21,813 nucleotides of DNA, from the NCBI GenBank assembly GCA_012271065.1, contig JAAXHE010000365.1, positions 734 through 22,546 of the forward strand, written 5' to 3'. The notes beneath the pieces were generated by a model, which saw only the letters and a list, made by a program, of their open reading frames with translations, did no database searches and was not told the DNA's origin. Numbering within the stretch: position 1 is the stretch's first letter; every line of letters starts with the position of its first letter. The position numbers and the translations under genes are program-made. Below, piece after piece: positions 1 through 8,236 of this stretch. Origin of the DNA: Candidatus Latescibacterota bacterium (lineage in GTDB: Bacteria > Latescibacterota > UBA2968 > GCA-2709665).

Positions 1-640
1 TCATACGGGCCCGCCCGCTCTCCACGACAATCCGCCGCCACGACAGCTTCCAGACAAATGGGATTATTGTGGTCTCGGACTTGAACATAAGTGACTCCGG
101 CAGCGTGTTGGACCAGACGTATGCAATCTCACGTATCTTGTTCGTTCCCTTCTCAAGAATCGCTACTCCCAGCTTCGCGTTAAAGTCATCGTCCTTCTTG
201 TTCAACCTGCCGCCCCTGTCCATGCGCTGCCGTCCGATCGTCGAATAATCCACCTTCCAGCGCCAGGTCAAATACGGGTTCTCGGACACGTCGATCAGCG
301 TGTCGAACCCGCGCTTTCTGACGATCTTTTCTAACTGCCTGGGAGGCCGCTTGCACTGGGCGATCCACGGATGGTGTTCCGGATCCAGCGCCATGGGTTG
401 TCCTGATCGTGTCGGTATCTGCCAGAGCAGCGCGGCGGACCCTTCGCTGACGAATCGGACCGCATTGTTCGCGTACTGGAATTTCGTTCTTGTATTGCAT
501 TCGGCCCAGTCCCTCTGCAGCCACGAACTCATATCTATGCGGAGGCCGCCACCTCCCGCACTTGGGTATGCGAGGGCGATGCCGGCAATACAGGCGAGCC
601 CCAGGCAGGCAATACAACATATCCGCCAGACGTACACCAT
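1..640 (-). CDS. DUF3047 family secreted protein (C-terminus outside the window)
   Basis: This is a partial gene: 213 codons are visible from the ATG at 640 and the frame is still open at base 1. The protein begins with a signal peptide (hydrophobic residues about 5-24, likely cleavage after ALA at 22-24). The mature part carries the hallmarks I associate with DUF3047: LTWRWKV near 124-130, a KKDDDF stretch at 148-153 followed by a hydrophobic strand, and IAYVWSNTLP at 172-181. DUF3047 has no established function; the signal peptide places it in the periplasm or outside. It starts 24 bases after the stop of the GT4 gene, so it is probably the downstream member of the polysaccharide operon. 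A moderately purine-rich GAGGGTGGG lies upstream of the start. The family call is from motif memory, not a search. Confidence 0.75.
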   Translation of the reverse strand, partial: MVYVWRICCIACLGLACIAGIALAYPSAGGGGLRIDMSSWLQRDWAECNTRTKFQYANNAVRFVSEGSAALLWQIPTRSGQPMALDPEHHPWIAQCKRPPRQLEKIVRKRGFDTLIDVSENPYLTWRWKVDYSTIGRQRMDRGGRLNKKDDDFNAKLGVAILEKGTNKIREIAYVWSNTLPESLMFKSETTIIPFVWKLSWRRIVVESGRARM

Positions 641-664
641 GCTTATACGATCCCACCCTCTGAA

Positions 665-1783
665 TTATCGCGAAACGATGTCTTCGTATACGGCAAGCGT
701 CTTTCGCGCACAATCCTGCCAGGTGTAACCGGCGGCACGACGCCGTCCGCTGGCCATAAGACGTTCCCGCAACCCGTCGTCTCGAATCAGACGGGTCATT
801 CCGCCGGCGATAGACCCCACGTCCATGGGGTCGACAAGGACCGCCGCATCGCCGGCGATTTCCGAAAGAGATGACGCATCGGACGTTAACACCGGACAGC
901 CATTTGCCATCGCCTCGACAACCGGTAGCCCAAAACCCTCGGCAATGGATGGAAACGCGAAGAATACGGCTTCCTCAAAGCAGGCTCGAACCTGAGCATC
1001 GCTCAGCTGCTCGGTAAATAGGACGTTTCGAGTGATCCCAAGGTTCCGGGTGAGTTCGGCCAGGCTGGCGTATCCGTCCCCGCGTCCGCTGATCAGCAGG
1101 AACAGATCGGGACATTGTTTCGCAACCCGGCCGAAAGCCTCGATCAGTCGTCGGATGTTCTTGTAGGGTTTCGTATTGCCCAGTGAGAAAATGAACCGGC
1201 GGCCGCGGCAGATTTCGGGAAGGTCGCAGGCAACGCCGTTACCCGCACCGGACCCGTCGCTTCCGTGGTGTACGACCGTAAATTTGGAAGGCGACCCGGG
1301 ATATCGCGCAATCGCATCCTGCCGGGTCGTTTCCGAAACGGCAATCACGTGATGCGCTTTTCTTACGGATTCGCCGATCCATGGACCCGCGAAATGCCGG
1401 GCCAGCCAGCCGCGCCAGCGCGCTTCGTACGCAATATCCGGAAAATTGATCCAGATCAGGTCATGCAAGGTCAGGACAATCCTCCCGGCGCGGACGCCCA
1501 GGGGAAGAAGATGAAAGAGACAATGGTATATGTCGGCCTGGAGCGGGTTCACAACCCTGGCCCCCCCGAGGAGATTTCGACCGGTTGAGATCCCGAATGG
1601 AACCGCGACGTCCTCGAAATTGTGCTGTACCACAATTGGACGCGGATAGGCCGCCCGTCTGAGTAGCAGGTATTCGTTGTGCCGGTCCAGCCGGGCGATT
1701 TCCCGGACCAGGCGGAACGCATATCGGCCGACGCCGGTTTCCACGTCCCGGACTTCGCGCGCGTCGATGCAGATTCTCACCAT
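665..1783 (-). CDS. Glycosyltransferase family 4 (GT-B fold)
   Basis: This 372-residue protein probably transfers a sugar from an activated donor to a growing surface polysaccharide on the cytoplasmic face of the membrane. The N-terminus has the acceptor-domain start typical of GT4 enzymes (CIDAREV, then TGVGRYA near residue 20). A GT4 donor-binding domain follows with SLGNTKPYKNIRRLIEAF near 195 and the E-x7-E motif in AEGFGLPVVEAMANG near 280-295. Length is normal for the family. The start ATG at 1783 has a strong ribosome site, GGAGAGG, immediately upstream, and lies 8 bases after the flippase stop, so the two are co-transcribed. Donor and acceptor sugars cannot be read from the sequence. 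A run of seven G (coding strand) occurs at 1561-1567. Confidence 0.9.
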   Translation of the reverse strand: MVRICIDAREVRDVETGVGRYAFRLVREIARLDRHNEYLLLRRAAYPRPIVVQHNFEDVAVPFGISTGRNLLGGARVVNPLQADIYHCLFHLLPLGVRAGRIVLTLHDLIWINFPDIAYEARWRGWLARHFAGPWIGESVRKAHHVIAVSETTRQDAIARYPGSPSKFTVVHHGSDGSGAGNGVACDLPEICRGRRFIFSLGNTKPYKNIRRLIEAFGRVAKQCPDLFLLISGRGDGYASLAELTRNLGITRNVLFTEQLSDAQVRACFEEAVFFAFPSIAEGFGLPVVEAMANGCPVLTSDASSLSEIAGDAAVLVDPMDVGSIAGGMTRLIRDDGLRERLMASGRRRAAGYTWQDCARKTLAVYEDIVSR

Positions 1784-1791
1784 GCCTCTCC

Positions 1792-3312
1792 TTACGAGAA
1801 GATGCGTCTGATCCGGCGATAGACTCGCAAGCCGAACTGCTTTTCTTCCTCTTCAATGCCGAGCAGAACGAGAATCCCGCCGAAGCACAGAAAGACCAGT
1901 GCCGCGTGGCCCAGCGCTTCCCACAGCGCCGCGGACGGCGCAGGAGGTCCATACACCATCATCAGTGCCGCGGTTGCGAAGCCGGCAAGCAACGGCTTGC
2001 AGAGCTTGACTGAAAACGCGTGAACTTTCAACCGGCGAAATACCCACCAGGAGGAAAGCGCCGGCGACAGAACTGCCGTGAACGTGGCGCCGATCGCGGC
2101 GCCCGAAGGGCCGAACCGGCGCACCAGGACAAAGGTGCCAATCCCGCTGATCAGAAGCGTGACAATTCTGACGCCGATGAGTGCGTCGGGATGCCCGGTC
2201 ATCACCAGAACATAGCCCGACAACCCCAGCAGAGCCGTTGCCGCTGCGCCGAGCAGCAGAATCAGCAGCCACGGGTACCCCGCAGGGAATTCGGGCCCCA
2301 CAAAGGCGGCAATCTGCTTTCCGTTCAATGAGAACACGAGCAGAATGGGAATGGTGACCAGCGTAACCCAGCGCGTCACAAGTTTGAAGAATTCGTCCAG
2401 GCGCGAAATTTCTCCCCGCGCGTGGTATTCCGCGAAGAACGGGTTGGCAATCGGATCGAAGGCGCCCGAGACGGCACGTATGATACCGGCCAGCTGGATC
2501 ATCACGCCATACACGGCGATGGTTTCGGCTTCAATAAACGATCCGACAATCACGACGTCCAATCGTCCGTTCAGTTCCGCGATCAGATCGACCAGAAACA
2601 ACGACAGCGTGAAACGAAACAGCGTGCGTTCTAATCCAATACCCTTTCCGGACCACGTTCGCCGTGGATAAAATCTGAAAACCGGAAAAATGGAACAACA
2701 AAACACGATGGCTGTTGCAACCAGGTACGCCGCGCAGATTCCCGTAAGGTCCATACCGAGCAAGTAGAACAGGATCGCAAAACCGATCAACAGGGCGGGT
2801 TCGGTAAGACCCTTGACGTACAGCTGGTATTCCATCACCTTGTGCGCGATCGGAACCTGCAGCAGCAACCCGCCTACGGTCTGGAAGAACACGACGAATG
2901 CCATCCACCGGAGTGCGATCTCCACCCGCTCCCGACCGATCACCCCCCCCAATGCGTCGGAAAAGAGAAAGCAGCCCAGGCTCACCCCGAGGCTCAAGAC
3001 ACCTCCCGCGATCAGGGCTGTTCTGACACACCCGAGGGCCCGTCGCTTCTCGCCCCTGGATTGATGATAGGCCACCTGCCGGAGCAATGCCTTGTCAAGA
3101 CCGAAAAACGCGAACCTGGAAAACAGATTCACCCACGTCCAGGCAAGATAGTAGAGGCCGTAGGAAGCGGTGGAAAAGAGGCGCGCGGCAAGCAGATAAA
3201 ATGCCGGGCGGCCCAGCTTCGAAAACAGCGCCAGGAGATTGACGCCCACCCCCCGGGAGAGCGTCGCAAGATCCAGCGCATTTCGCGCCTCTTCCTCGTT
3301 CCGGTCAGCCAT
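1792..3312 (-). CDS. Wzx-like polysaccharide flippase (MOP superfamily)
   Basis: This 506-residue integral membrane protein has about 12-14 hydrophobic segments spread along its length, as expected for oligosaccharide/lipid-linked repeat-unit flippases. The N-terminal region (GVGVNLLALFSKLGRPAFYL) resembles the start of Polysacc_synt-type proteins. Its probable job is moving undecaprenyl-linked glycan units made by the neighbouring glycosyltransferases from the cytoplasmic to the periplasmic leaflet. The start ATG at 3312 overlaps the end of the GT2 gene by 8 bases, which suggests translational coupling, with GGCGAGG just upstream as ribosome site. The coding strand holds a G6 run (3249-3254) and a G8 run (2943-2950). 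The subfamily (O-antigen, exopolysaccharide or teichuronic-like) cannot be decided, and no Wzy polymerase is visible in the window. Confidence 0.88.
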   Translation of the reverse strand: MADRNEEEARNALDLATLSRGVGVNLLALFSKLGRPAFYLLAARLFSTASYGLYYLAWTWVNLFSRFAFFGLDKALLRQVAYHQSRGEKRRALGCVRTALIAGGVLSLGVSLGCFLFSDALGGVIGRERVEIALRWMAFVVFFQTVGGLLLQVPIAHKVMEYQLYVKGLTEPALLIGFAILFYLLGMDLTGICAAYLVATAIVFCCSIFPVFRFYPRRTWSGKGIGLERTLFRFTLSLFLVDLIAELNGRLDVVIVGSFIEAETIAVYGVMIQLAGIIRAVSGAFDPIANPFFAEYHARGEISRLDEFFKLVTRWVTLVTIPILLVFSLNGKQIAAFVGPEFPAGYPWLLILLLGAAATALLGLSGYVLVMTGHPDALIGVRIVTLLISGIGTFVLVRRFGPSGAAIGATFTAVLSPALSSWWVFRRLKVHAFSVKLCKPLLAGFATAALMMVYGPPAPSAALWEALGHAALVFLCFGGILVLLGIEEEEKQFGLRVYRRIRRIFS

Positions 3313-4213
3313 TACGCCTCGCCGTCCCGCGGGAATTCCGGTAAAGACCGATACCCATCCGAATTCCCCTTGCCAGTGCCATCAGCTTCCGCGGCATCGT
3401 CCACCAGAATCCGAATGCGCCAAAGCGGCCGCGAAGAACGAAGAATCGCACGAACAGATTCAGAATAAAGTATGGCGTGAGCCGGCCGTCCAGGTGTTTC
3501 AACCAGAAGTACATCTCGTTGGCATAGGTCAGCGGGTCGGCCGCCTGGTCCGTAACGCGGCAGCCTCCAAAGGGTGCCGCATGGTGGAAAACCACGGCTT
3601 CCGGTTCGAAAACCATGCGGCCATCCCCGGACTTGAGATAGCGGAGGCAGAAATCCGTCTCCTCGCGAAGCTGGCTGCCGGCGAACCTCTCGTCAAACCC
3701 CCCACAGCGCAACGCTTGTTTTCGAAGAAAGGAAAGATTGCCCCCCCCTCCGTGCGAGACGCTCCGGCGGCGGGTCGCGTAGAAATTCGAAATTACGTGA
3801 CCATACCACGTCACCTCGCCGCAACGCCTCGGCTCCCGGCGTCCGCGGCTTCCCGAGCTTATAATTCGGCCGGCCACGCCACTGACGCATTCAGTTTCGT
3901 AGTTACGCATATGTTTTGAGATAAAATCGCAGGAAATATCAACGTCGTCGTCGAGACAGAGAATCACCTCCCCTCGAGCGATGTTCATGCCCAGGTTCTT
4001 CGCTCGCGTCCCACTTGCCGTCTCCGTACGAACGTACCGGATGCGCGTGCGGATGGAAGTCAGGAACGCCGTTACGTCCGGCGGGTGTCTGTCCGTCTGG
4101 TCGATGACGATGACTTCGAACGACGGGTAGGACTGGCGCAATACCTGCTCCAGCGTTTTCTTAAGAAATACCGAGCGGTTGTAAGTCGGGATAATGACCG
4201 ATGCGTGTTTCAT
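3305..4213 (-). CDS. Glycosyltransferase family 2 (GT-A fold)
   Basis: This 302-residue enzyme opens with the GT2 nucleotide-sugar fold (SVIIPTYNRSVFLKKTLEQ, residues 5-23) and carries the metal-binding acidic motif CLDDDVD near 90-96. The acceptor half has GGGGNLSFLRKQAL, then GGFDERFAGSQLREETDFCLR with the acidic pair expected for the catalytic base region. It is soluble or peripheral and probably adds a sugar to a lipid-linked precursor. It is the first gene of the minus-strand polysaccharide operon and overlaps the flippase start by 8 bases. The 162 bases upstream show no convincing promoter, so read-through from the glycosylase gene at 4376-5422 is possible. A G8 run (3741-3748) encodes the GGGG before NLSF. 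Confidence 0.9.
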   Translation of the reverse strand: MKHASVIIPTYNRSVFLKKTLEQVLRQSYPSFEVIVIDQTDRHPPDVTAFLTSIRTRIRYVRTETASGTRAKNLGMNIARGEVILCLDDDVDISCDFISKHMRNYETECVSGVAGRIISSGSRGRREPRRCGEVTWYGHVISNFYATRRRSVSHGGGGNLSFLRKQALRCGGFDERFAGSQLREETDFCLRYLKSGDGRMVFEPEAVVFHHAAPFGGCRVTDQAADPLTYANEMYFWLKHLDGRLTPYFILNLFVRFFVLRGRFGAFGFWWTMPRKLMALARGIRMGIGLYRNSRGTARRNG

Positions 4214-4375
4214 ACTCGGAGGCAGTTCGATGGGGGTATCGGTCTTACGACGACGACGTCAGCCGGATATCATCGGAAAAGAGGCGAGCTTACCCTGAAA
4301 CCTGGCCGGTCATATGCAACGGTACCGGTATTCGACGTATCTGCGCGCCGCGACAGCGTAGAAGCGGACTTTACT

Positions 4376-5422
4376 TTAACCTTCATCCAGCATGGGAAGT
4401 TCCGCCGATGGCGCGTCGGAGGCACAGAACGAGATGACGCGGTCTTCCGGGGAAGGCCCGTTCAACTCTCTGTAGTAGGCGAAAAGGTACTCGTTCATAT
4501 ACCCGGCGGACCTGCCTCCGCGCGCTTCCGCCCACTCGCAGACCTTTCTGTCCGTACCATCGATCTTGTACCATTCCCGGGCCAATTTGAGCACCCACGT
4601 ATCCACGGGCACCGCATCCAGCCGTTCAAGGGCGAAGAGGTCTATACACTTGCCGACCTTCAGACCGACGCCCGTTCCAGCCTGTTTCTTCAGCGCATCC
4701 ACGATTTCACGCCAGTCATCCAGGGTCAATTTCCCCGGTTCGCCCCTCGTGCGTTCGGAAACAAACCGGGCCGTTTCAGCCACGCGTTCAGACCGCCACC
4801 CGAAACGGTTGGACCTGAAATACGGACCCTTCAGCCTGGCCAATGCATCGGGTTCGGGAAACGTACAGTATTTTCTTCCCATATACGCCACTTCGCGACC
4901 CCACGATTCAGCCAGGAAATTCACCCGCCGTTTGGTCAGATTCATATGGGCCTGCACCGACAGGATATACGAAATCACGCACTCGAAGGGCATCTGCCGA
5001 ACAAAACGGAACCCCTTCAACAGATCCCGTGCGCGGCGCAGATACCCGTCGCTTCGAGGGACGCGAATGCGTGGCCTTTCGTTCAATCTCAGGTACCACT
5101 CGAGAAATCCTGCAACCGACATCTCGCCCAGATAGGTGGCGACGCTCGACGCCTCCGCGCGATATATCAGCGTATCGCCGACCTGGCGCAGATGGAATAC
5201 GGTGTCGTAGGCAACGCCCTTCCACCAACCGTCCACGTCGCGGCCCCAACGGAATACCTGTCCTCCTGCCAGAGTATACCCCAGGTTGAATTCTCTGGTT
5301 TCGATCCGGCCGGTTTCAGGTTGGCGCGAGGAAGCGTGGTTGCCCCGCCGGTTCGCGACATGCCGCGCGCGCTCCCGCGCCGCGAGTCCCTGACGGCAAT
5401 GCGTGATTGAAATTTCGCCCAT
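4376..5422 (-). CDS. ogg: OGG1-type 8-oxoguanine DNA glycosylase/AP lyase
   Basis: This enzyme excises 8-oxoguanine opposite C and can nick the resulting abasic site. The N-terminal part has TLAGGQVFRW, the counterpart of the OGG1 TLxCGQxFRW motif. The helix-hairpin-helix shows GVGLKVGKC with the catalytic lysine (K255 from this start), then PVDTWV with the catalytic aspartate (D274). The K-to-D spacing of 19 equals that of human OGG1 (K249/D268). The family Asn run that contacts the estranged cytosine is replaced by QAHMN. An N-terminal tail of about 45 residues precedes the fold. Start: a TTG at 5461 and ATGs at 5434 and 5422 are in frame. I chose 5422 because a TATAAT at 5433-5438 overlaps the 5434 ATG, so a transcript from it would begin just before 5422. 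If that promoter is not real, 5434 is the likely start. Confidence 0.9.
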   Translation of the reverse strand: MGEISITHCRQGLAARERARHVANRRGNHASSRQPETGRIETREFNLGYTLAGGQVFRWGRDVDGWWKGVAYDTVFHLRQVGDTLIYRAEASSVATYLGEMSVAGFLEWYLRLNERPRIRVPRSDGYLRRARDLLKGFRFVRQMPFECVISYILSVQAHMNLTKRRVNFLAESWGREVAYMGRKYCTFPEPDALARLKGPYFRSNRFGWRSERVAETARFVSERTRGEPGKLTLDDWREIVDALKKQAGTGVGLKVGKCIDLFALERLDAVPVDTWVLKLAREWYKIDGTDRKVCEWAEARGGRSAGYMNEYLFAYYRELNGPSPEDRVISFCASDAPSAELPMLDEG

Positions 5423-5432
5423 TTCGCTATCC

Positions 5433-5461
5433 ATTATAGGAATTTTGGCGGGAAGCGGCAA
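5433..5461 (-). promoter_or_regulatory. Promoter of the 8-oxoguanine glycosylase gene
   Basis: On the minus strand TTGCCG (5456-5461), a 17-base spacer and a perfect TATAAT (5433-5438) form a sigma70-like promoter. The expected transcript start is near 5426-5427, only a few bases before the ATG at 5422. That predicts an almost leaderless mRNA with no room for a Shine-Dalgarno site. Confidence 0.55.
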
Positions 5462-5725
5462 GTTTCCAGTTCTTCCGGCACTTTCGATGCGAGTCCACCG
5501 TATTTCCGCTGTGAAGCAGCGGTTCGGCCAGACACGCGCCGGGACTCATGGATCGTCCGCAGTACACCCTACTGCCCGGCTTTTCCAGGCGCACGTCCGT
5601 CTTGTGGCGAAATCGGGCACCGACGCCGGAAATGCGCGGTGCAGCTGCATTGCGGGACCCGTGCCGCAGTGTCCGACACCTCCAGGTAAATCGCAAATTG
5701 AAAACTTCATCGTATGATCCGTCAC

Positions 5726-5756
5726 TTGACTCTGTCGAAGTCTCCGGTTATTTTTG
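5726..5756 (+). promoter_or_regulatory. Promoter of the ABC exporter / DUF1854 pair
   Basis: TTGACT (5726-5731), 17 bases, then TATTTT continuing as TATTTTTG (5749-5756). This fits a sigma70-like promoter and also the Bacteroidetes TAnnTTTG -7 element with TTG 20 bases upstream. Transcription would begin near 5763, after the in-frame ATGs at 5714 and 5759, which supports the GTG start at 5825. Confidence 0.55.
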
Positions 5757-5814
5757 GAATGCCACCGCCTGCACGTCGCAAAGACGCCTGTAAACGCCCT
5801 CGCTTTGCAAGAAC

Positions 5815-5827
5815 AGGACTCCGCGTG
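5815..5827 (+). promoter_or_regulatory. Ribosome binding site deciding the ABC exporter start
   Basis: AGGA at 5815-5818 lies 6 bases before GTG at 5825. The upstream in-frame ATGs at 5714 and 5759 have no comparable site, and they lie before the predicted transcript start. Confidence 0.6.
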
Positions 5828-8194
5828 GACACGCCAGATCGACTCACCTCAGAAACGCCATTCCTCGAAGAAATCCCCGAAGAGGTTCTCGCCGCTACGC
5901 ATAACGTCCTCGGACCGGACGAGGCAATCCTTCTTTCCGTCGCTACGGATCTCCGTTTCGACGGTTCCTACGGGGCGGCATGGCTCGTTGCGACCGGGAG
6001 CCGGCTGATTGGAATCAGCCCGTCGGATTCGGGGCATCCGGAGACCGTCAGCGTTCCCCTGGTGGATATCGAACGCGTGGAAGTCAGGGAACTCTACGGC
6101 AGCGGCGTGCTCAAGGTATCGACCCCCGGAAGCGGCGCCTCCCTCGCCTTTTTTACCAAGTCCCTGCTGTCCAGGTTTGCGCAGATTCCCGCCCGGATCG
6201 AGCAGCTTGTCCGGCAGGCCAAACCCGTACCCGATGACACGCACATTGCAAGCTCCACCGTGGAGGTATTCGCCGGCCGCAAGAAGCGGTGTGAGAGGTG
6301 CCAGCAGGTGATCCCGCACTGGATGGGCGTATGTCCGATGTGCCTGGACTCCCGAAAGCTGTTTTTCCGCCTCCTCGGTTACGCAAAGCCCTATTGGCAG
6401 ATGGCGGCGGGCAGCCTCCTCCTGCTGCTGACCGCCACGTTTATCGGCCTGACGCCGCCACTGCTGATGCGGACCCTTATAGATGACGTCCTTGTGGCCG
6501 ACAGGAGCGGCTCGACGCCCGCGGCGTCCCTGATTCCTGCCGATCCCCGTTCTTCCGGTGCAAGAAGCCAGGCGCCGGACCCGGCACCTCCGGGCGGGAC
6601 CGACAGGCGCACGATGCTTGGCGTGCTGGTGCTGCTCCTTCTGCTGGTCAACATTTCCCGCAACGGGCTCAGCGCCGTTCGCACGTTTCTGCTGGCAAAG
6701 CTCGGTCAGAGAATCACCTTCGACCTTCGCAAGGAAGTGTACCGGCATCTCCATTATCTCTCGCTCAGTTTCTACAATGAACGGGAAACCGGGCGCATCA
6801 TGTCGAATATCACGCAGGATGTGAGTCGGCTTCAGGATTTCATCTCGGACGGCCTCCAGGAAATCATCCGGGATATCGCCACCATCGTCATCATCTGCAT
6901 CATTCTCTTTTCGCTCAATCCCGCGCTCGCGGCGTTCGTCCTTCTGCCCACTCCCCTGCTAATCCTGTTTACGCGGTACTTCGGACGCAGGCTGCATGAT
7001 CTTTATCATGGTCTCTGGCGCCGGTGGGCTGACATCCACGCTCTGCTGGCCGATACGATACCCGGGGTGCGCGTCGTCAAGGCCTTTGCCCAGGAAAAGC
7101 GTGAGGTGAGCAAGTTCGAGAACAGGAGTTGGGGCCTGCTCTCGGGCGAAATCCGCGTAGCGAGGGTGCGAAGCATCTTTACACCCATAATGACGTTCCT
7201 CACCTCTCTGGGTACCCTTATCATCTGGTGGATGGGCGGAAACAAAGTCCTGGGCGGCAGCCTGTCGATCGGCGAATTCGTCGCGTTCACGGGTTATATG
7301 TGGCAATTTTACGGTCCCGTGGAAAGTCTTTGCCGACTCAACCACCGTTTCCAGCGCGCGGCAACCTCTGCCGAGCGGATATTCGAGGTCCTCGATACAC
7401 AATCCGACGTCGCGGACCGGCCCGGGGCTGTTTCACTGCCGCGACTTTCGGGATCGGTGGAATTCTCCGGCGTCACGTTCTCGTATGAACCCGGCAAACC
7501 TATTCTCAGAGATCTGAATTTCAGGGTGGAACCGGGGGAGATGATCGGCCTCGCCGGTCACAGCGGCGCAGGCAAGAGTACCCTCATCAACCTGATCTGC
7601 CGCTTTTACGATGTCCAGAAAGGGACAATCCGGGTCGACGGACGGGACATCCGGGAAGTCTCTCTGAAGACCCTCAGAGCCCAGATCGGCGTGGTGCTTC
7701 AGGATCCGTTTCTGTTCAATGGTTCCGTTGCGGAGAACATCGGCTACGGCAAACCCGGCGCCTCGCTGGATGAGATTGTCGCAGCCGCAAAAGCCGCAAA
7801 TGCACACGATTTCATTTTGGATTTTCCGGAAGGCTACGACACGTCGGTGGGCGAACGGGGACTTCGCGTCTCGGGAGGTGAACGCCAGCGCCTTTCCATC
7901 GCCCGCGCAATATTGAGGAACCCACGCATTCTTATCCTGGACGAAGCAACGGCCAGCGTTGACACGGAAACCGAAGCACAGATCCAGGACGCCATTGCAC
8001 GTCTGATCACCGGCAGAACCACCTTCGCAATTGCCCATCGCCTTTCGACGCTCAGAAATGCCAACCGTCTGCTTATCCTTGACAAGGGCGAACTGGCGGA
8101 GATGGGCACGCACGACGACCTGATCAGGCAGGACGGGATTTATGCCCGCCTGTGCCGCATGCAAACCGAAATGTCCAAATTGCGAGCCTGGTAA
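5825..8194 (+). CDS. ABC exporter with N-terminal PH-like region and C4 zinc ribbon
   Basis: This 789-residue half-transporter has three parts. Residues about 15-130 look like a small beta-rich, PH-like domain (LLSVATDLRF, WLVATGSRLIGIS). Residues 156-173 form a C4 zinc ribbon (C156-x2-C159-x10-C170-x2-C173). An exporter core of about 185-789 follows, with six predicted membrane helices. Between the first two helices is a low-complexity loop of about 40 residues rich in Ser, Pro, Ala and Gly. The nucleotide-binding domain is complete: Walker A GHSGAGKST (578-586), Q-loop VVLQDPFLF, signature VSGGERQ (682-688), Walker B ILILDEA (702-708) and switch His738. It should export a substrate with ATP as a homodimer or with a missing partner. 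The downstream DUF1854 gene is 42 bases away. This ABC plus DUF1854 pairing is one I associate with 'cyanophycin metabolism-associated' transporters, but no cyanophycin gene is present here. Substrate is unknown. Confidence 0.88.
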   Translation: MDTPDRLTSETPFLEEIPEEVLAATHNVLGPDEAILLSVATDLRFDGSYGAAWLVATGSRLIGISPSDSGHPETVSVPLVDIERVEVRELYGSGVLKVSTPGSGASLAFFTKSLLSRFAQIPARIEQLVRQAKPVPDDTHIASSTVEVFAGRKKRCERCQQVIPHWMGVCPMCLDSRKLFFRLLGYAKPYWQMAAGSLLLLLTATFIGLTPPLLMRTLIDDVLVADRSGSTPAASLIPADPRSSGARSQAPDPAPPGGTDRRTMLGVLVLLLLLVNISRNGLSAVRTFLLAKLGQRITFDLRKEVYRHLHYLSLSFYNERETGRIMSNITQDVSRLQDFISDGLQEIIRDIATIVIICIILFSLNPALAAFVLLPTPLLILFTRYFGRRLHDLYHGLWRRWADIHALLADTIPGVRVVKAFAQEKREVSKFENRSWGLLSGEIRVARVRSIFTPIMTFLTSLGTLIIWWMGGNKVLGGSLSIGEFVAFTGYMWQFYGPVESLCRLNHRFQRAATSAERIFEVLDTQSDVADRPGAVSLPRLSGSVEFSGVTFSYEPGKPILRDLNFRVEPGEMIGLAGHSGAGKSTLINLICRFYDVQKGTIRVDGRDIREVSLKTLRAQIGVVLQDPFLFNGSVAENIGYGKPGASLDEIVAAAKAANAHDFILDFPEGYDTSVGERGLRVSGGERQRLSIARAILRNPRILILDEATASVDTETEAQIQDAIARLITGRTTFAIAHRLSTLRNANRLLILDKGELAEMGTHDDLIRQDGIYARLCRMQTEMSKLRAW

Positions 8195-8215
8195 ACCGGA
8201 GCGATATCGGGCCGA

Positions 8216-8230
8216 TCGCGGATTCCGCGA
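8216..8230. repeat. Inverted repeat just before the DUF1854 start
   Basis: TCGCGGA-T-TCCGCGA is a perfect 7-base inverted repeat around one base. It ends 6 bases before the DUF1854 ATG, where no Shine-Dalgarno sequence is visible. Most of the 42-base gap is palindromic (a second GCGAT...ATCGC pair begins at 8201). It may influence translation of the second gene or be a protein-binding site. It has no T-tract, so it is not a terminator. Confidence 0.4.
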
Positions 8231-8236
8231 GTCGTT

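Larger units (their letters stand above)
5423..5824. other. Divergent intergenic region between ogg and the ABC exporter
   Basis: About 400 bases hold no convincing gene. Open frames here have no recognisable domain and no ribosome site. The region contains the minus-strand promoter at 5433-5461, a 10-base palindrome TGCAGCTGCA near 5650, and the plus-strand promoter at 5726-5756. I see no terminator, RNA gene or repeat array. Confidence 0.6.

Noticed and set aside
186..728. Two short open frames (186-713 minus and 300-728 plus) over the DUF3047 gene
   Set aside because: The DUF3047 frame in the remaining minus-strand phase has a signal peptide and family motifs. The other two have none and cross the end of the GT4 gene.
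4085..5410. A 441-codon plus-strand open frame opposite the GT2 and ogg genes
   Set aside because: It runs across two unrelated real genes and their gap on the other strand and shows no domain.
5403..5717. A plus-strand frame with GILAGSGKFPVLPA, resembling the N-terminus of LpxI
   Set aside because: The resemblance is limited to about 14 residues, the rest of the frame has no LpxI features, and the match overlaps the 5' end of ogg on the other strand. Chance is the simpler reading.
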